A stretch of DNA of 64,000 bases from Phocaeicola faecium (GCF_014837055.1 NZ_JACSPQ010000001.1:113035-177034), one strand, 5' to 3'; positions 35,658-45,507 are shown, counted from the stretch's first letter. The notes: a model not told the origin generated them from the letters alone. Numbers and translations: made by a program.

Positions 35658-37397
35658 TTATTTATTAATCTTGCTCCATGTATCTTTCAGTGATACTGTG
35701 CGGTTGAATACCAAGTGTTCCGGTGTAGAATCTTTGTCGACGTTGAAATATCCGATACGCTGGAATTGCAAGTAATCAAGCGGCTTGGCATTGGCAAGGA
35801 ATTTTTCTACATAACATTCCTTTAATACCTTCAGCGAATCCGGATTAATCATTTCCTGCATGGCTTCCAGTGCCGAACAGTTTTTCTCTTCGCGGATGGC
35901 AGCCATCGTGTCGCGCGGATTTTCTACTTTCCACAAGCGGTCATACAAGCGTACTTCTGCCGTCAGACAGTGATTGCAGCTAACCCAGTGAAGCGTACCT
36001 TTTACTTTCCGGTTGGCTTCCGGCATTCCGCTTTTCGTATTCGGATCGTATTCAGCATATACCTCTGTCACGTTACCGTCTTCGTCTTTTTTACATCCGG
36101 TACATTTTACGATATATGCATTTTTCAGTCTCACTTCTTGTCCCGGAGTCATGCGGAAGTATTTCTTCGGCGCATTTTCCATAAAGTCTTCTCGTTCTAT
36201 CCATAATTCGCGGCTGAACTCGATGATGTGGGTGGGCGAGTTGGGATCTTCCGGATTATTGATAGCCTCCATCTCTTCTACTTTACCCTCCGGATAATTG
36301 GTAAGAATCAGTTTGACCGGATTTAATACAGCAGATACACGGGTGGCACGGGTATTCAAATCTTCGCGAACTGCACTTTCAAGCAAGGCAAAGTCGTTTA
36401 ACGCATCATAGGTAGTATAACCGATTTTGTCGATAAACTTATGAATGGATTCCGGCGAATAGCCTCTGCGTCGGAAACCGCAAAGTGTCGGCATACGAGG
36501 GTCATCCCATCCGCTTACCAGTCCTTCTTTAACCAGAACCAGTAAGTTACGTTTGCTCATCAGCGTATAGTTCAGGTTGAGCTTATTAAACTCATACTGA
36601 TGAGGACGATTATCGTCGAGGTCTTTGCCGTCTTTAACCCAATCAACGAACAGGTCATAAAGCGGACGGTGTACCACGAACTCCAGTGTACAGAGAGAGT
36701 GGGTTACACCTTCGAAAAAGTCGCTTTGACCATGTGCGAAGTCATACATCGGATAAGCCTTCCATTTGTCTCCCGTGCGATGGTGAGGAGTTTTTACAAC
36801 CCGGTAAATGATAGGGTCACGGAAGTGCATGTTAGGGTTAGCCATGTCAATTTTTGCACGGAGTACCATTTTCCCCTCCTCAATTTCGCCGCTGTTCATT
36901 TTCTGGAACAGTTCAAGGCTCTCTTCGATAGGGCGATTCCGATACGGGCTTTCCACTCCCGGTTGGGTAGGTGTTCCCTTCTGTGCAGCAATTTCTTCCG
37001 AAGTTTGCTCGTCTACATACGCTTTTCCTTCCTTGATGAGGCGGATGGCGAAATCCCACAACTGTTGAAAATAGTCGGAAGCATAATATTCATGTCCCCA
37101 TTGGAAACCTAACCATTGGATATCCTCTTTGATAGCTTCTACATATTCCACGTCTTCTTTGGTGGGGTTGGTATCATCGAAACGCAAGTTACATACGCCA
37201 CCATACTTTTTTGCAATACCAAAATCGAGACAGATGGCTTTAGCATGTCCGATATGTAAATATCCATTAGGTTCAGGCGGAAAACGAGTTTGTATTCTTC
37301 CCCCGTTTTTCCCTTCTTTTAAATCTTTTTCTACGATTTGTTCGATAAAGTTCAGACTCTTTTTTTCCGAACTTTCTGTTACATTCATTTCAGTCAT
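35658..37397 (-). CDS. glnS: Glutaminyl-tRNA synthetase
   Basis: Charges tRNA-Gln with glutamine in the cytoplasm. 579 residues; a class I synthetase with the HIGH motif at residues 48-51 (GYLHIGHAK) and the KMSKS equivalent in LMSKRNL. The acceptor-binding DFAHGQSDFFEGVTHSLCTLEF region and two C-terminal anticodon-binding beta-barrels are present. Its presence implies direct Gln-tRNA charging. It lies downstream of glutamine synthetase with its own -7 box, a functionally sensible pair. Confidence 0.97.
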   Translation of the reverse strand: MTEMNVTESSEKKSLNFIEQIVEKDLKEGKNGGRIQTRFPPEPNGYLHIGHAKAICLDFGIAKKYGGVCNLRFDDTNPTKEDVEYVEAIKEDIQWLGFQWGHEYYASDYFQQLWDFAIRLIKEGKAYVDEQTSEEIAAQKGTPTQPGVESPYRNRPIEESLELFQKMNSGEIEEGKMVLRAKIDMANPNMHFRDPIIYRVVKTPHHRTGDKWKAYPMYDFAHGQSDFFEGVTHSLCTLEFVVHRPLYDLFVDWVKDGKDLDDNRPHQYEFNKLNLNYTLMSKRNLLVLVKEGLVSGWDDPRMPTLCGFRRRGYSPESIHKFIDKIGYTTYDALNDFALLESAVREDLNTRATRVSAVLNPVKLILTNYPEGKVEEMEAINNPEDPNSPTHIIEFSRELWIEREDFMENAPKKYFRMTPGQEVRLKNAYIVKCTGCKKDEDGNVTEVYAEYDPNTKSGMPEANRKVKGTLHWVSCNHCLTAEVRLYDRLWKVENPRDTMAAIREEKNCSALEAMQEMINPDSLKVLKECYVEKFLANAKPLDYLQFQRIGYFNVDKDSTPEHLVFNRTVSLKDTWSKINK

Positions 37398-37426
37398 AGC
37401 GTTTTTTTCCTTTACACTTTTGTCGA

Positions 37427-37434
37427 CAAAAATA
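37427..37434 (-). promoter_or_regulatory. -7 box of glnS
   Basis: Minus-strand TATTTTTG fits TAnnTTTG, in the 67-base gap after glnN and 30 bases before the glnS start. Confidence 0.5.
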
Positions 37435-37464
37435 AGTGTTTTCCTGCGAATAACCTAATTCTTG

Positions 37465-39654
37465 TTAGCGTATAAACAATAGTTCGCGATATTTGGGCAA
37501 TGTCCACATCTGGTCATCAATAATAAGTTCGAGCTTGTCGATGTGGTAGCGTATCTCTTCGAGCATAGGTGCGATGGTATCGTGATAAGCGATAGCTTTT
37601 TCCCTTTCTTCAGCAATTCGGTTGGCAACCTTTCGTGCTTCCACCATAGCGTCAACACGTTCTTTGATGAATGCCGTATGCTGGGCTATCTCTCGGATAA
37701 TCGCCAGATTCTCAGCTGAAAGCGAAGCTGCTTCATCGGCAGGGAAAAGAGATTTCATCTTGTAGGCATTGTCGATGAGCTTCGTCTGATACTCGATAGC
37801 CACCGGAACGACGTGATTCATTACCAAATCGCCCAATACCCGGGCCTCGATTTGAATCTTTTTGGTATACATGTCCCATTTTACCTCGTTGCGTGCCTTT
37901 AATTCCTTGCGGTTCATTACACCTGTTGATTCAAACATCTGAATGGTTTCAGGTTTCAAATAGTTATCGAAGATTACAGGACAACTGGTTTCGCAATCCA
38001 ATCCGCGGCGTGCAGCTTCTTCTTTCCATTCTTCGCTGTATCCGTTTCCGTCAAAGCGGATGGGTTTGCATTCTTTTATATAACGGCGGATGACTTGAAT
38101 GATGGCAGAAATTTTAGGTTCGCCTTGTTCGATTAATACATCTACGTCTTTTTTGAATTGAATCAGTTGTTCGGCTACGGCAGCATTGAGGGCAATCATC
38201 GCACTGGCACAGTTGGCTTCTGAACCCGGCGCACGGAACTCAAAGCGATTTCCGGTGAAAGCAAACGGAGACGTGCGGTTACGGTCGGTATTGTCGATTA
38301 ACAACTCCGGTATCTGGGGAATATCCAGTTTCATACCTTGTTTGCCGGCCAAAGATATCAAATCGTCGTTGGTGCTTTCTTCCAAATGATCTAACACTTT
38401 GCTGAGCTGAGTACCGAGGAAAGAAGAAATAATGGCAGGAGGAGCTTCGTGCGCACCTAAGCGATGAGCGTTTGTAGCACTCATGATAGAAGCCTTCAGT
38501 AATCCGTTATGATGATAAACAGCCATCAGCGTGTTGACTACGAATGTTATGAATCGGAGATTTTCTTCAGCCGTTTTACCCGGAGCCATTAAAAGCACGC
38601 CTGAATCTGTTCCTAATGACCAGTTGTTGTGTTTACCTGAACCGTTTACGCCCTTGAATGGCTTTTCATGTAATAACACACGGAATCCATGATTGCGGGC
38701 TATTTTGCGCATCAAAGACATGATAAGCATGTTGTGGTCTACTGCCAAGTTACATTCTTCGAAGATAGGAGCCAGCTCAAACTGATTCGGAGCTACTTCG
38801 TTATGGCGCGTTTTCACCGGAATGCCCAATTCCAAAGCCTGTATTTCAAGGTCTTTCATGAATGCAGCGACACGAGAAGGAATAGCGCCGAAATAATGGT
38901 CTTCCAACTGCTGGTTCTTGGAAGCCTCATGTCCCATCAATGTACGTCCGGTAAGTAATAAGTCGGGGCGAGCTGCATATAATCCTTCGTCTACAAGGAA
39001 ATATTCTTGTTCCCATCCGAGGTACGAAACTATCTTCTTTACAGAGGGGTCGAAATAATGCATTACGTCTAAAGCCGCTTTGGTCACAGCGCGAAGTGCT
39101 TTCAGCAAGGGGGCTTTATAGTCTAAAGACTCACCGGTGTAAGCTATGAAAATGGTAGGAATACACAGGGTATCGTCTACAACGAATACAGGTGAAGAAG
39201 GGTCCCAAGCACTATACCCGCGAGCCTCGAACGTATTGCGGATACCACCGTTGGGGAAAGAAGAACCGTCTGATTCTTGTTGAACCAAAAGTTTTCCTGA
39301 AAACTCTTCTAACATACCTCCTTTGCCGTCGTGTTCAACAAAAGCATCGTGTTTCTCAGCCGTACCTTCTGTCAGGGGTTGGAACCAGTGTGTATAATGA
39401 GTAACTCCTAATTCCACCGCCCACTTTTTCATGCCGGCTGCCACTTCATCAGCAATGCTTCGGTCGAGTGCTGCTCCGTTATCTATTACGTCTATCATTT
39501 TTGCGTAGACTTTGCTCGGCAGATATTTAAACATTTTCTCCCGATTGAAAACATATTTGGCAAAATATTCGCTCGGACGTTCGGTGGGATGCGGAACATC
39601 AACGGGCTTTTTGTGGAATGCTTCTTCTACGACTCTAAATCTTAATTTTGACAT
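37465..39654 (-). CDS. glnN: Glutamine synthetase, type III
   Basis: ATP-dependent synthesis of glutamine from glutamate and ammonium. At 729 residues this is the long GSIII form first known from Bacteroides fragilis, not GSI or GSII. Visible motifs are KTRHNEVAPNQFELAP (metal/glutamate site), LLHEKPFKGVNGSGKHNNWSL (ATP site) and NRTSPFAFTGNRFEFRAPGS. The C-terminal ~150 residues are a helical GSIII-specific domain. It lies 39 bases after dapL and before glnS; all three may share a nitrogen/amino-acid transcript. Confidence 0.97.
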   Translation of the reverse strand: MSKLRFRVVEEAFHKKPVDVPHPTERPSEYFAKYVFNREKMFKYLPSKVYAKMIDVIDNGAALDRSIADEVAAGMKKWAVELGVTHYTHWFQPLTEGTAEKHDAFVEHDGKGGMLEEFSGKLLVQQESDGSSFPNGGIRNTFEARGYSAWDPSSPVFVVDDTLCIPTIFIAYTGESLDYKAPLLKALRAVTKAALDVMHYFDPSVKKIVSYLGWEQEYFLVDEGLYAARPDLLLTGRTLMGHEASKNQQLEDHYFGAIPSRVAAFMKDLEIQALELGIPVKTRHNEVAPNQFELAPIFEECNLAVDHNMLIMSLMRKIARNHGFRVLLHEKPFKGVNGSGKHNNWSLGTDSGVLLMAPGKTAEENLRFITFVVNTLMAVYHHNGLLKASIMSATNAHRLGAHEAPPAIISSFLGTQLSKVLDHLEESTNDDLISLAGKQGMKLDIPQIPELLIDNTDRNRTSPFAFTGNRFEFRAPGSEANCASAMIALNAAVAEQLIQFKKDVDVLIEQGEPKISAIIQVIRRYIKECKPIRFDGNGYSEEWKEEAARRGLDCETSCPVIFDNYLKPETIQMFESTGVMNRKELKARNEVKWDMYTKKIQIEARVLGDLVMNHVVPVAIEYQTKLIDNAYKMKSLFPADEAASLSAENLAIIREIAQHTAFIKERVDAMVEARKVANRIAEEREKAIAYHDTIAPMLEEIRYHIDKLELIIDDQMWTLPKYRELLFIR

Positions 39655-39693
39655 AATACCTAATGTTTGTATAGTTTTAATAGTTGGTTATTC

Positions 39694-40923
39694 TTATAAA
39701 TATTGGCAGATACGTCTCATGCCTTCTTCACATTGTTTCCGTTCGCCGAAAGCAGTCAGTCGGATGTATCCTTCTCCGTTCGGTCCGAATCCCACACCGG
39801 GGGTACTTACTACATGGGCTTCATATAAAAGGTGTTCGAAAAATTGCCATGATGTAAAGCCTTTAGGAGCTTTTACCCAAAGATAAGGGGCGTTTTCTCC
39901 TCCTGAAACTTTAAGTCCTGTTCCGTCAAGATACCGTTTCATAAGACGGGCATTGTCCATATAATAATCTGTCATGGCTTTTACCTGCTCTTTTCCTTCG
40001 GGAGTATAAATAGCGGCAGCTCCTCGTTGGGCGATGTAAGAAGCTCCGTTGAACTTTGTGTTTTGGCGTTTGCTCCATAATTTGTTCAGGCTGATTCGTT
40101 CTCCTGTCAATGTGGCTGCTGTTACCTCTTTAGGGATAACGGTATATCCGCATCTCACTCCTGTAAATCCTGCCGTTTTTGAAAAGCTGCGTATTTCGAT
40201 TGCCACCTTTTTCGCTCCTTTTATCTCATAAATGGAATGCGGAATATCCGGCTGGCGAATATATGCTTCGTACGCAGCATCGAATAAAATAAGCGTGTCG
40301 TTGGCAAGCGCATAGTGTACCCACTTCTTTAATTCGTTTTTGCTTAATACGCTACCTGTCGGATTGTTGGGATAGCATAAATATATAATGTCTACCCGCT
40401 GGGTAGGAAGCTCCGGTATAAAATTGTTTTCCGGTATGCACGGCATATAAACCACATTGCTCCATTGATGGTTTGTTCCCAAGATTCCTGCCCGTCCGCA
40501 CGACACGTTCGAGTCTATATAAGCCGGATAGATAGGGTCGGTTACACCGATGCTGTTGTCATGGCGCAAGATGTCGCCGATATTTCCCGTATCCGATTTG
40601 GCTCCGTCGCTGATGAATATCTCGCTTGGACTTAAACTGATACCTCGCTGTGCATAATCGTTTCTCAGTATGGCTTCAATCAGAAAATCGTATCCTTGCT
40701 CCGGACCATAGCCATGAAACGTTTCGGGGCGAGTGAGATCATCAACCGCAGCTTTCATAGCTTGGGCGCACGCCTCGGGGATAGGACGGGTTACATCTCC
40801 TATTCCTAAATGAATTATGTCTGCCTTTGGATGGGTTACCCGGAATGAATTAACCTTTTTGGCTATATCCGTAAACAGGTAATTATCCGGAAGTTTCATC
40901 AGATGTTCGTTGACTAATGCCAT
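39694..40923 (-). CDS. dapL: LL-diaminopimelate aminotransferase
   Basis: A PLP enzyme that makes LL-diaminopimelate from tetrahydrodipicolinate in one step, bypassing the succinylase branch of lysine/peptidoglycan synthesis. At 409 residues it opens with MALVNEHLMKLPDNYLFTDI and carries LGIGDVTRP, the YPNNPTG cofactor segment, and the PLP-lysine motif SFSKTAGFTG. It is first gene before glnN, with a -7 box 30 bases upstream and divergent from yitT. Confidence 0.96.
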   Translation of the reverse strand: MALVNEHLMKLPDNYLFTDIAKKVNSFRVTHPKADIIHLGIGDVTRPIPEACAQAMKAAVDDLTRPETFHGYGPEQGYDFLIEAILRNDYAQRGISLSPSEIFISDGAKSDTGNIGDILRHDNSIGVTDPIYPAYIDSNVSCGRAGILGTNHQWSNVVYMPCIPENNFIPELPTQRVDIIYLCYPNNPTGSVLSKNELKKWVHYALANDTLILFDAAYEAYIRQPDIPHSIYEIKGAKKVAIEIRSFSKTAGFTGVRCGYTVIPKEVTAATLTGERISLNKLWSKRQNTKFNGASYIAQRGAAAIYTPEGKEQVKAMTDYYMDNARLMKRYLDGTGLKVSGGENAPYLWVKAPKGFTSWQFFEHLLYEAHVVSTPGVGFGPNGEGYIRLTAFGERKQCEEGMRRICQYL

Positions 40924-40952
40924 GCTAACTTTAACGCGTTCTATATTTGCGG

Positions 40953-40960
40953 CAAAATTA
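40953..40960 (-). promoter_or_regulatory. -7 box of dapL
   Basis: Minus-strand TAATTTTG fits TAnnTTTG, 30 bases upstream of the dapL ATG and divergent from the yitT promoter 47 bases away. Confidence 0.6.
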
Positions 40961-41006
40961 CGAAATTTATGTTATTTTTACTGCGATACGTATTAGTTTT
41001 TTTTCG

Positions 41007-41014
41007 TACTTTTG
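41007..41014 (+). promoter_or_regulatory. -7 box of yitT
   Basis: TACTTTTG fits TAnnTTTG. The longest frame would start from a TTG inside this box (41012), so the true start must be the ATG at 41039. Confidence 0.65.
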
Positions 41015-41038
41015 CGCCAAATTAAAATCATAGAAAAA

Positions 41039-41926
41039 ATGAATCCGGCTTTGATAGTTACTCGCAAGCAGAGAATACTGAGAGAAATTAAAGATTACTT
41101 GATGATCGGTTTAGGAATGATTATGTATGGTATTGGATGGACAGGCTTCCTTTTGCCCAGCGATATCCCTTCTGGTGCCGTTCCCGGCATTGCTTCTATT
41201 ATTTATTGGGGGACGGGATTTCCGGTGCAATATACTTATTTAATTATTAATTTCTTATTATTGCTTCTTGCGCTGAAGATATTAGGATTGAGGTTTTGTT
41301 TGAAAACCATATTTGCTGTTTTTACGTTGACGGCTATATTGGCGGTAATCCAGAATGTGGTTACAGGACCGCTGATTCATGACCAGCCTTTCATGTCTTG
41401 CGTTTTAGGTGCTTCTTTCTGTGGCGCAGGTATTGGTGTGGCTTTTTCGGCAAACGGCAGTACGGGCGGAACAGATATTATTGCTGCCATCGTCAATAAG
41501 TATCGCGATATATCATTAGGACGTGTTATCTTGATTTGTGATGTGATTATTATTTCATCCAGTTATCTGGTATTGCATAATTGGGAGAAGGTGGTTTACG
41601 GTTATGTAGTGCTCTTCATCTCAAGTTTTGTACTCGATCAGGTAGTAAACAGTGCACGTCAGTCTGTTCAGTTCTTCATCATATCGAAAAAATATGAGGA
41701 GATAGGAAAGCGAATCAATAAGGACATGCACCGTGGCGTAACGTTTCTTGACGGGGTAGGGTGTTATACCAATAACCATGTGAAGATGATGTTCGTGTTA
41801 GCCAAGAAAAGTGAATCGAATACCATATTTCGTTTGATTAAAGATATAGACCCTCAGGCTTTTGTTTCCCAAAGTGCCGTTATTGGTGTTTTTGGTGAAG
41901 GATTTGATAGGATTAAGGTTAAATAG
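41039..41926 (+). CDS. YitT family membrane protein with DUF2179 domain
   Basis: A 295-residue protein with five or six membrane helices (~20-200; GLGMIMYGIGWTGFLLPSDIPSG, GVAFSANGSTGGTDIIAAIVNK) followed by a soluble DUF2179 domain (~215-290, GVTFLDGVGCYTNNHVKMMFVLAKKSE). Transport has been proposed for the family, but no substrate is established. The start is set by the promoter, nine codons inside the longest frame. A Crp-type regulator gene follows after 21 bases, probably in the same operon. Confidence 0.9.
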   Translation: MNPALIVTRKQRILREIKDYLMIGLGMIMYGIGWTGFLLPSDIPSGAVPGIASIIYWGTGFPVQYTYLIINFLLLLLALKILGLRFCLKTIFAVFTLTAILAVIQNVVTGPLIHDQPFMSCVLGASFCGAGIGVAFSANGSTGGTDIIAAIVNKYRDISLGRVILICDVIIISSSYLVLHNWEKVVYGYVVLFISSFVLDQVVNSARQSVQFFIISKKYEEIGKRINKDMHRGVTFLDGVGCYTNNHVKMMFVLAKKSESNTIFRLIKDIDPQAFVSQSAVIGVFGEGFDRIKVK

Positions 41927-41947
41927 ATTTATAAAAGCAAGAAATTT

Positions 41948-42541
41948 ATGGTGACAACAAGTGTAGATATTGTAAGAAAGTTGGCGGCTCAATATCATTG
42001 CCTGATGAGCCGCGAACAGATTCATGCGTTGGCAGATATAATAACTTGTAAGAAGTATAAGAAGGGTGAACGGATATTAGACGAGAAAGAGACCTGTAAG
42101 GCGATGTTGTACCTTGAAAAAGGGATGACGCGCCAATTCTATTTTAAATATGACAAAGATTTAACCGAACATATTGCTTATGAAGGCGGGATTGTGGTAT
42201 GTTTGGAGAGCTATTTGAAGCAAGAACCCACCCGCTTGATGATAGAAACGCTTGAACCTACCGTATTGTGGGAGATTCCGAAAGAGGAAATCGAACATTT
42301 ATCGTTGCAAGAAGCAGAAATAGGTGTGCTTTACCGTAAGTTTTTCGAATATTCACTGATTGAATCTCAGGTAAAAGCCGATACCTTACGGTTTGAGCCT
42401 GCTCACGAACGTTATAACAAATTGCTTCAGCTTCATCCGGAGATTTTAAAGCGTGCTCCTTTGGTGTATATAGCATCTCTGCTCCAGATGACCCCTGAAA
42501 CATTAAGTCGTGTACGCTCTGCGAATCTGAACGATAAATGA
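41948..42541 (+). CDS. Crp/Fnr family transcriptional regulator
   Basis: A 197-residue regulator with an N-terminal cyclic-nucleotide-binding-like beta-roll (~20-120, YKKGERILDEKETCKAMLYLEKG) and a C-terminal helix-turn-helix of the short Bacteroidetes type (ASLLQMTPETLSRVRS). There are no Fnr-type cysteine clusters and no clear cAMP-binding RxS motif, so the effector is unknown. It is coupled to yitT, which may be its partner or target. The stop lies 7 bases from the stop of the convergent repeat-protein gene. Confidence 0.9.
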   Translation: MVTTSVDIVRKLAAQYHCLMSREQIHALADIITCKKYKKGERILDEKETCKAMLYLEKGMTRQFYFKYDKDLTEHIAYEGGIVVCLESYLKQEPTRLMIETLEPTVLWEIPKEEIEHLSLQEAEIGVLYRKFFEYSLIESQVKADTLRFEPAHERYNKLLQLHPEILKRAPLVYIASLLQMTPETLSRVRSANLNDK

Positions 42542-42548
42542 GTGTTTC

Positions 42549-43799
42549 TCAGAATAATACGAGACCTATTTCAAAAACACCTTTGTCGTCGAATTTTCCT
42601 TCTCCCTTATAACGGCGCAACCATTCATAACCGCCCGATGCAAATACTCCCAAGCGGCGGGTTATGCTATACTCTAAATTAAGGCGCGGTTGTAAGGCAT
42701 AGAGGCGGGCAGGGTAGCCATTGTTTTTATTATCTAATGTCTCAATGTGGTAAAATCCCATGTCTGCGCTGATGTCAAAGCGAGAAGTAATCGGATAATG
42801 AACGCCCGCCCGATAAAATCCGCTTACTGAAAAATCTTTGTCGAATCCAAGATGATAAGTTCCCGCTCCCAGTGTGGTATAAGTAAAGCGGTTCTTAAAG
42901 CGTACGGCGAGGTTCAGCTTGCTGGTGTTTCCTCCGGATATAATCATCTGGATGCGTGTTTCCGGCTTCACGTTGATACATCCTATCTGTCTTGTCTTGT
43001 CGCTTTGGCTGACGTTCACGATACCCAGTTGCAATCCTTTTTGGCTTTCATTGACTACGTTGCCTATCCCAACCTGAAGTCCGTTATTCTGCGCGCTATA
43101 ATTAGAAATACCAAGCTGTACACCCTTGTTTTCTACACTGACGTTTCCTAACCCCGCCAGTTGTAAACCACGGTTTTCTTTACCTGCCACATTTAATAAA
43201 GACGTCAGTTGAAGTCCGCAGGTGTTTTCGCCTACCACGTTCATCAGTCCTCCGATGGCTACTCCTTTGTTGGTTTTCGAACTGATGTTTCCCAATCCGG
43301 CTATCTGTAAACCTCCGGTGTTGTTTCCTCCAAGATTTATCAGTCCTCCTAAAGAAAATCCTTTTAAGTCTTTACCAGTTACATTTCCGAGCCCCGATAA
43401 CTGAAAACCTTTGGCAGATTCTCCGTTGATGTTCATCAATCCGGCAAGGAGTACGCCTTTCGAGTTATCCCCTGTAACGTTGGCTAACCCGGCAAGTTGG
43501 AAAGCAGATACGTTTAGCCCCGTAACGTTGGCAAATCCGGAAATCTGTACACCGTCTACCTTATAGTGTACAATGCTGGATATAAGGTTAATACCTACTC
43601 CGTTTAGTCTACTGAAATTACTGAGCAATCCTATGTTAAGGCCGGTCTTGGGCGGAAAATTCTTTTTGTTTGTAATATTAAGCGATATATTCGCCGTTTT
43701 CTTCAGGCCTTTCTTCTTAGTTTGGGCTGAAAGAGGAATTGCCTCTGCCGATAGACATATCAGCAGAAGCAATGCTATGGTTTGCTTGTTCAGTTTCAT
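42549..43799 (-). CDS. Exported protein with eleven 16-residue repeats (LA_2272-like)
   Basis: A 416-residue exported protein (signal MKLNKQTIALLLLICLSAEAIPLSAQ). Residues ~85-270 are about eleven tandem repeats of period 16 with consensus GLxNVxGxNxxGxQLA, for example GLANVTGDNSKGVLLA and GLGNVTGKDLKGFSLG. The last ~130 residues alternate like an outer-membrane barrel and end in FEIGLVLF. It resembles what databases call the LA_2272 surface-repeat family; that name is from memory. The regular Asn/Gly turns suggest a beta-solenoid. It lies 8 bases after the acyl-CoA ligase gene. Confidence 0.75.
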   Translation of the reverse strand: MKLNKQTIALLLLICLSAEAIPLSAQTKKKGLKKTANISLNITNKKNFPPKTGLNIGLLSNFSRLNGVGINLISSIVHYKVDGVQISGFANVTGLNVSAFQLAGLANVTGDNSKGVLLAGLMNINGESAKGFQLSGLGNVTGKDLKGFSLGGLINLGGNNTGGLQIAGLGNISSKTNKGVAIGGLMNVVGENTCGLQLTSLLNVAGKENRGLQLAGLGNVSVENKGVQLGISNYSAQNNGLQVGIGNVVNESQKGLQLGIVNVSQSDKTRQIGCINVKPETRIQMIISGGNTSKLNLAVRFKNRFTYTTLGAGTYHLGFDKDFSVSGFYRAGVHYPITSRFDISADMGFYHIETLDNKNNGYPARLYALQPRLNLEYSITRRLGVFASGGYEWLRRYKGEGKFDDKGVFEIGLVLF

Positions 43800-43807
43800 T
43801 TTGTTGT

Positions 43808-45466
43808 TTATTTTACGTCTTGATACAAGAAACGTTTGATACTCTTCTTGGGAGTCTTTTCAAACTCTTCCGGATAAATCTTTACGCGGGCTATCTGGGA
43901 GTAAGCGGGCAACTCTTGGTTGAGTGCTACCCGGTTTTCTTCCATAACCTTTTCTATATCTTCTTTGGATAATCCTTGTGCAAAGGCTTCATCGAAATCC
44001 GGATAAATCAGTGCGGCAAGTTTATTGTCGCTTTGCTGAATGATAATACATTCGCTCACATAAGGCATGGTATTCAGTCTGTCTTCTATTTCCTCCGGAT
44101 AAATGTTTTGTCCGGACGGACCCAAAAGCATGTTTTTGCTGCGTCCTTTAATGGTCACGTTTCCGTCGGCATCCATAATACCGAGGTCGCCCGTATGCAG
44201 CCATCCGTCTTTGTCGATAACTTGCCGGGTCGATTCCGGATTCTTATAATATCCCAGCATTACGTTATCTCCCCTTGTCAGGATTTCACCCACGATATGT
44301 GCCGGGTCGGGACTGTCGATACGCAGTTCCATACGCGGTACTACCTTTCCGCACGAACCGGGCTTAAAGCGTTTCCAGTCTTCGTAACAAATAATGGGGG
44401 CACATTCCGTCATGCCGTAACCTACGGTGTACGGAAAATCAATGCTGCGGAGCAACTTTTCTACATCTTGGTTAAAGGCAGCTCCACCCACAATCAGTTC
44501 GTAGAAATTGTTTCCGAACGCCCGAATCATGTGTTCGCGTACGGTTTCTTTTATTTTGTCGTTGATGATGGGTACTCGCAGTAAGATTTTCATCTTCAGC
44601 GTTTCCAGTTTCGGAAGTATATTCTTTTTGATAATTTTCTCAACGATGAGGGGAACCGAAATCACGATATGAGGCTTTACTTCGGCAAAGGCTTGGAATA
44701 TGATTTTCGGACTCGGCATACGGTTGAGGAAATAAACGTGACAACCGCAGCAGAACTCGTAGATGAACTCAAATGCCAGACCATACATGTGTGCCATCGG
44801 CAATATGGAGATAACCCGATTTCCGGGCTGAAGTGTCAGCACGTCGAAAGCGAATTGTGTGTTCGACCATAAAGCACGATAAGGAATCATTACACCTTTC
44901 GAGAAACTCGTCGTCCCCGATGTATAATTGATAATGGCAAGTTCCTCGGTTTCATCTCGGCGGTAACTCACGTGTTCGCGCCGGAAATTGCGGGGAAATT
45001 TCTTCCCGAACATTTCGTTCAGATGTTCGCGGGCATACTCCAAATGTTTGCTCCGGCATACCAGCAACGTAAAGTCGGTCATTAAAATAATCCCTTCAAG
45101 GTTAGGCATTTCGGCTTCGTTAAGTCCCTCCCATACGAAATCGCCCACAAATAGCAGTCGTGCATCCGAGTGGTTTACGATATTATGTACGGTATCCGGT
45201 TTAAACTCGTGCAAGATAGGTACGGCTACTGCACCGTAGGTAAGGATTGCGAGAAAAGCTACTCCCCAGTGCGAACTGTTTCGTCCGCAAAGAGCCACCT
45301 TGTCGCCGGGTTTTACTCCGCTTTCGGCAAGTAAGATGTGGAGCTTTTCTATTTTGCGTGCTACATCTTTATATTGTAACGTCGCTCCTTTGTAGTCGGT
45401 TAAGGCATCTAAATCCCAATTATTTTTGATACTGTTTTCAATAAACGCCAAAAAACTTTTTTCCAT
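43808..45466 (-). CDS. AMP-binding long-chain acyl-CoA/acyl-acid ligase
   Basis: An ANL-superfamily enzyme of 552 residues that activates a carboxylic acid, probably a fatty acid, as an acyl-adenylate. The adenylate motif is NYTSGTTSFSKG, differing from the usual TSGTTGxPKG; others are VGYGMTECAPII and GWLHTGDLGIMD, plus the catalytic-type TPKKSIKRFLY near the C-terminus. The start MEKSFLAF is chosen because a -7 box lies 42 bases upstream and too close to the longer start. It is divergent from a MaoC hydratase, which suggests a shared acyl-CoA pathway. Confidence 0.9.
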   Translation of the reverse strand: MEKSFLAFIENSIKNNWDLDALTDYKGATLQYKDVARKIEKLHILLAESGVKPGDKVALCGRNSSHWGVAFLAILTYGAVAVPILHEFKPDTVHNIVNHSDARLLFVGDFVWEGLNEAEMPNLEGIILMTDFTLLVCRSKHLEYAREHLNEMFGKKFPRNFRREHVSYRRDETEELAIINYTSGTTSFSKGVMIPYRALWSNTQFAFDVLTLQPGNRVISILPMAHMYGLAFEFIYEFCCGCHVYFLNRMPSPKIIFQAFAEVKPHIVISVPLIVEKIIKKNILPKLETLKMKILLRVPIINDKIKETVREHMIRAFGNNFYELIVGGAAFNQDVEKLLRSIDFPYTVGYGMTECAPIICYEDWKRFKPGSCGKVVPRMELRIDSPDPAHIVGEILTRGDNVMLGYYKNPESTRQVIDKDGWLHTGDLGIMDADGNVTIKGRSKNMLLGPSGQNIYPEEIEDRLNTMPYVSECIIIQQSDNKLAALIYPDFDEAFAQGLSKEDIEKVMEENRVALNQELPAYSQIARVKIYPEEFEKTPKKSIKRFLYQDVK

Positions 45467-45507
45467 AAATTTGTTTTTAATATTGCACAAAGTTGAATGC
45501 CTTTGTG

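Noticed and set aside
42900-43560. CRISPR-like or DNA tandem repeat
   Set aside because: The periodicity is the 48-base coding unit of the 16-residue protein repeats; units are diverged and there are no spacers.
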